A stretch of DNA of 64,000 nt from Lolium rigidum (Eukaryota > Streptophyta > Magnoliopsida > Poales > Poaceae), in contig NC_061510.1 in NCBI RefSeq assembly GCF_022539505.1, positions 97,914,292 to 97,978,291 of the forward strand. Direction: 5' to 3'. Below, piece after piece: positions 62,284-64,000 of the stretch; within the stretch, counting starts at the first letter, position 1; each line of letters begins with the position of its first letter. The notes beneath the pieces are model-generated. The model had not been told where the DNA came from and searched no databases. It worked only from the letters and a program-made list of their open reading frames with translations. Made by a program: the position numbers and the translations under genes.

Positions 62284-64000
62284 ATGGTTAAGAAGAAGGC
62301 GCCGCCGCCCCAGCCAGCGCCGCCACGAGTGCCACCGGCCCCAAAGCCGCCACGGCCGCGTCGAAGAAAACTTCGCCGCCATTACCAGAGATGCTCCAGC
62401 TGACTGGCCCGCATCCACAATGACGAAGCGCGATGAGGTGAAAGCGCGGATTCTCGGCCTGATCTCTGACAAGAAGGAAGACGTCCTTCTACCAGGTTCA
62501 GATTCCTGTCCCAATCCTCCTTCCGGTTTTACTGTAATTTTTGATGCGTTCTTGTATCGTGGATTATCCCTGCCAGCACACGAGTTCCTTCGGTGCCTTC
62601 TTCTTTCATACGGGATTCAACTTTGGCAGTTGACCCCAAATTATATCCTTCACCTTGCAATCTTTGTCACCATCTGTGAGGCTTTCCTTGGTATTGATCC
62701 TCATTGGGGTTTATGGAAAAAGATCTTCTTCGTCAAACGTTACAGTAGTAGCAACGGACCCTTCATCACTGTCAGAGTTAGTTTTGTTGTCCGAAAAGAA
62801 GTGAACTATTTCAACTTCCCAATGAGAGAATCTGTCCATGGATGGAGGTTGAAGTGGTTTTATCTCAGAGATCCATCGATAGCTGGACGCAACACATGCA
62901 TGCCGAAGTTTGTTGATGTTCTCGAAGCTATGCCAAAGAAATTCTGGAAGAACATACTAACAGCCGAGGAAAAGATAGTAGCCGACAAGTTGTATGGAAG
63001 AATATTGGAGATAAAAGAATCCGATGGTCAAACAATGATGGGCACTGAGGTTGTCGCTGTATTCTTGAAGAACCAACCAGTTATATCTAGAGTTCACCAA
63101 ATGTGGCTATATTTGGGTCCCAAAGACGAGACTCAAGTTAACGTTGCAGAATTGTCAGAAAAAGAACTATTAGAGGAAGTCAGACGCTTGACTTATTTTA
63201 GTCAAGAAGCCTCTATTCCCCCGTGGGCTCTCCATGACCCATATGATCTTACTCACCATTCACCAACCATCTGAGGTAATCTTTTAACTTCCTTATACTT
63301 ATACCAATATTTGTACTCGATATATTTTGCTTTGGCTTACTGAACCTTTGTTTACTTTCGACAGGTCCCTCCAACCGTTGAGTACTTTCAAACTGTATCC
63401 GAGGTTGAGGAGGATCCCGAAGACGGTGATTCCACCGCCAATGTAGAATCTCATGCAGAAGTAGCCGAGGACAGTGGGGTTTCTAAGGAGGAGGACAATA
63501 ATCCTTTTCAACCCTGGAGCTCCTTCTGCCGAACATAAAATCCTCGACGATGATTTAACCGATACAGCGGAGTCAAGTCAGTATGACAATGATGCTGATC
63601 GTGTTCCATTTGTTAATGCAGCTCCAGAGACGTCTAGCGCTCAACCGTAAAAGAGGCCATCCGGTGGCTTCGCCGATGAGGATAATTTGCTCTTCGACTC
63701 ATAAGTATCTTTTTGTTTCTTTTGAAGTTGATTCGTATTCCCCTTGACGTAGTTATCCGCTTGTTTGCAGTGACGAGGGTTTTGCAGAGCCCCCTTCAAA
63801 GAAGGCGAAGACCAACTCCAGCAAGCCAACTCCTGCCACTTATGAAGCTCCGGCTTTATCAAAAGGAGCACCAGCTCCTTCTTCTCTCCCGAAGGAAAAA
63901 AATAGAATCCTTCGACAGCTGCTACTCCCCTCTCGACTCGCGAAGAGCATGTGAGTACCGAAACTCCTTTTACTTTTATTCTTGACGATTATTCTCTCTC
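62284..64000 (+). pseudogene. 'Putative gypsy type transposon' (Transposase_28, PF04195-like) gene, 5' part, disrupted
   Basis: ATG 62284 ('MVKKKAPPPQPAPPRVPP', a basic/Pro-rich head). A frame break follows near 62360, then the conserved domain 62400-63270: 'DWPASTMTKRDEVKARILG', 'FLYRGLSLPAHEFLRCLL', 'YGIQLWQLTPNYILHLAIF', 'GIDPHWGLWKKIFFVKRY' and 'ESVHGWRLKWFYLRD'. Likely introns are 63276-63364 (GT..CAG) and 63705-63770 (GT..GCAG), with another GT near 63955. The second exon is acidic ('VSEVEEDPEDGDSTAN'). Stops or shifts at 63272, near 63510 and 63646 break it. The family accompanies gypsy-type elements; its biochemical role is not established. Continues past the window. Confidence 0.75.

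Larger units (their letters stand above)
61229..64000 (+). mobile_element. RLG-5: continuation with repeats, promoter and 'Transposase_28' gene (partial)
   Basis: Resumes the sequence left at 45703. It has two diverged direct repeats, 61385-61462 and 61741-61819 (shared 'GATGGGAGTAGCCCCCGAGT', 'TAGACTCAAGTTG'), about 356 bp apart, then a promoter and an intron-containing gene. The element continues beyond 64000. The gypsy assignment rests on the gene family. Confidence 0.7.

Noticed and set aside
1..64000. tRNA, rRNA, CRISPR array or bacterial-type operon
   Set aside because: None seen. The tRNA-like matches are only 18-nt or 12-nt primer sites of LTR elements, and the tandem repeats have neither spacers nor cas genes; the window is plant nuclear DNA.

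Overview
The window is a block of nested transposable elements from a large grass genome. A Pooideae grass, most likely of the wheat/barley tribe Triticeae, is suggested by the BARE/Angela-type copia LTR, the Athila-like gypsy LTRs with a tRNA-Asp primer site, the Caspar-type CACTA elements with 'TTTAGTCCCGGTT' subterminal repeats, and Stowaway MITEs. The species cannot be fixed from sequence alone, and oat relatives are not excluded. I see no convincing host gene. Almost every coding stretch is a transposon gene, and nearly all are broken.

Layout. 1-1350: right end of a CACTA element (CACTA-A) with the tail of a ULP1-like protease gene. 1742-2872: Harbinger-like element with TTA target duplications and one ORF. 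3122-4410: 5'-truncated LINE-A on the minus strand. 4503-7721 plus 22526-26190: the two halves of one L1-type LINE (LINE-B, minus). It was split by gypsy element RLG-1 (7722-22525, target duplication CACCC), and RLG-1 carries a related element, RLG-2 (13763-21880, duplication GCAGC), inside its right-hand LTR. 26191-29464: intergenic DNA with several MITEs. 29465-44089: CACTA-B (duplication TAT), a small deletion derivative holding a MULE-type MITE and a full-size CACTA-C (31267-43943, duplication TTC). 44090-45400: unassigned DNA. 45405-45703 plus 61229-64000: the 5' part of another gypsy-type element (RLG-5) with an intron-containing 'Transposase_28' gene that runs off the window. It was split by RLG-3 (45704-61228, duplication TACCC), whose right LTR holds copia element RLC-4 (52003-60793, duplication GTCTC). 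All these boundaries were read by matching LTR or TIR ends and target duplications.

How the parts relate. RLG-1, RLG-2 and RLG-3 form one family: similar LTRs, the same leader, the same tRNA-Asp primer site 11 nt from the LTR, and the same roughly 2.6-kb non-coding 3' region with repeated polypurine-like motifs. Between the shared leader and shared tail RLG-2 carries gag and protease only, while RLG-1 and RLG-3 carry an unrelated ORF of about 215 codons that I do not recognise. None of the three encodes reverse transcriptase or integrase, so all would depend on a partner in trans. CACTA-C carries a TNP2-type transposase gene and a ULP1-like second gene. Between them lie two small accessory ORFs, a hairpin-flanked minisatellite, a 0.94-kb CCG-rich higher-order repeat and a 147-bp tandem repeat. 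These two systems are the best candidates for something not well described.

Limits: intron positions, frameshift sites and the LINE 5' ends are read by eye. Family names are given only at clade level, and no database was searched.
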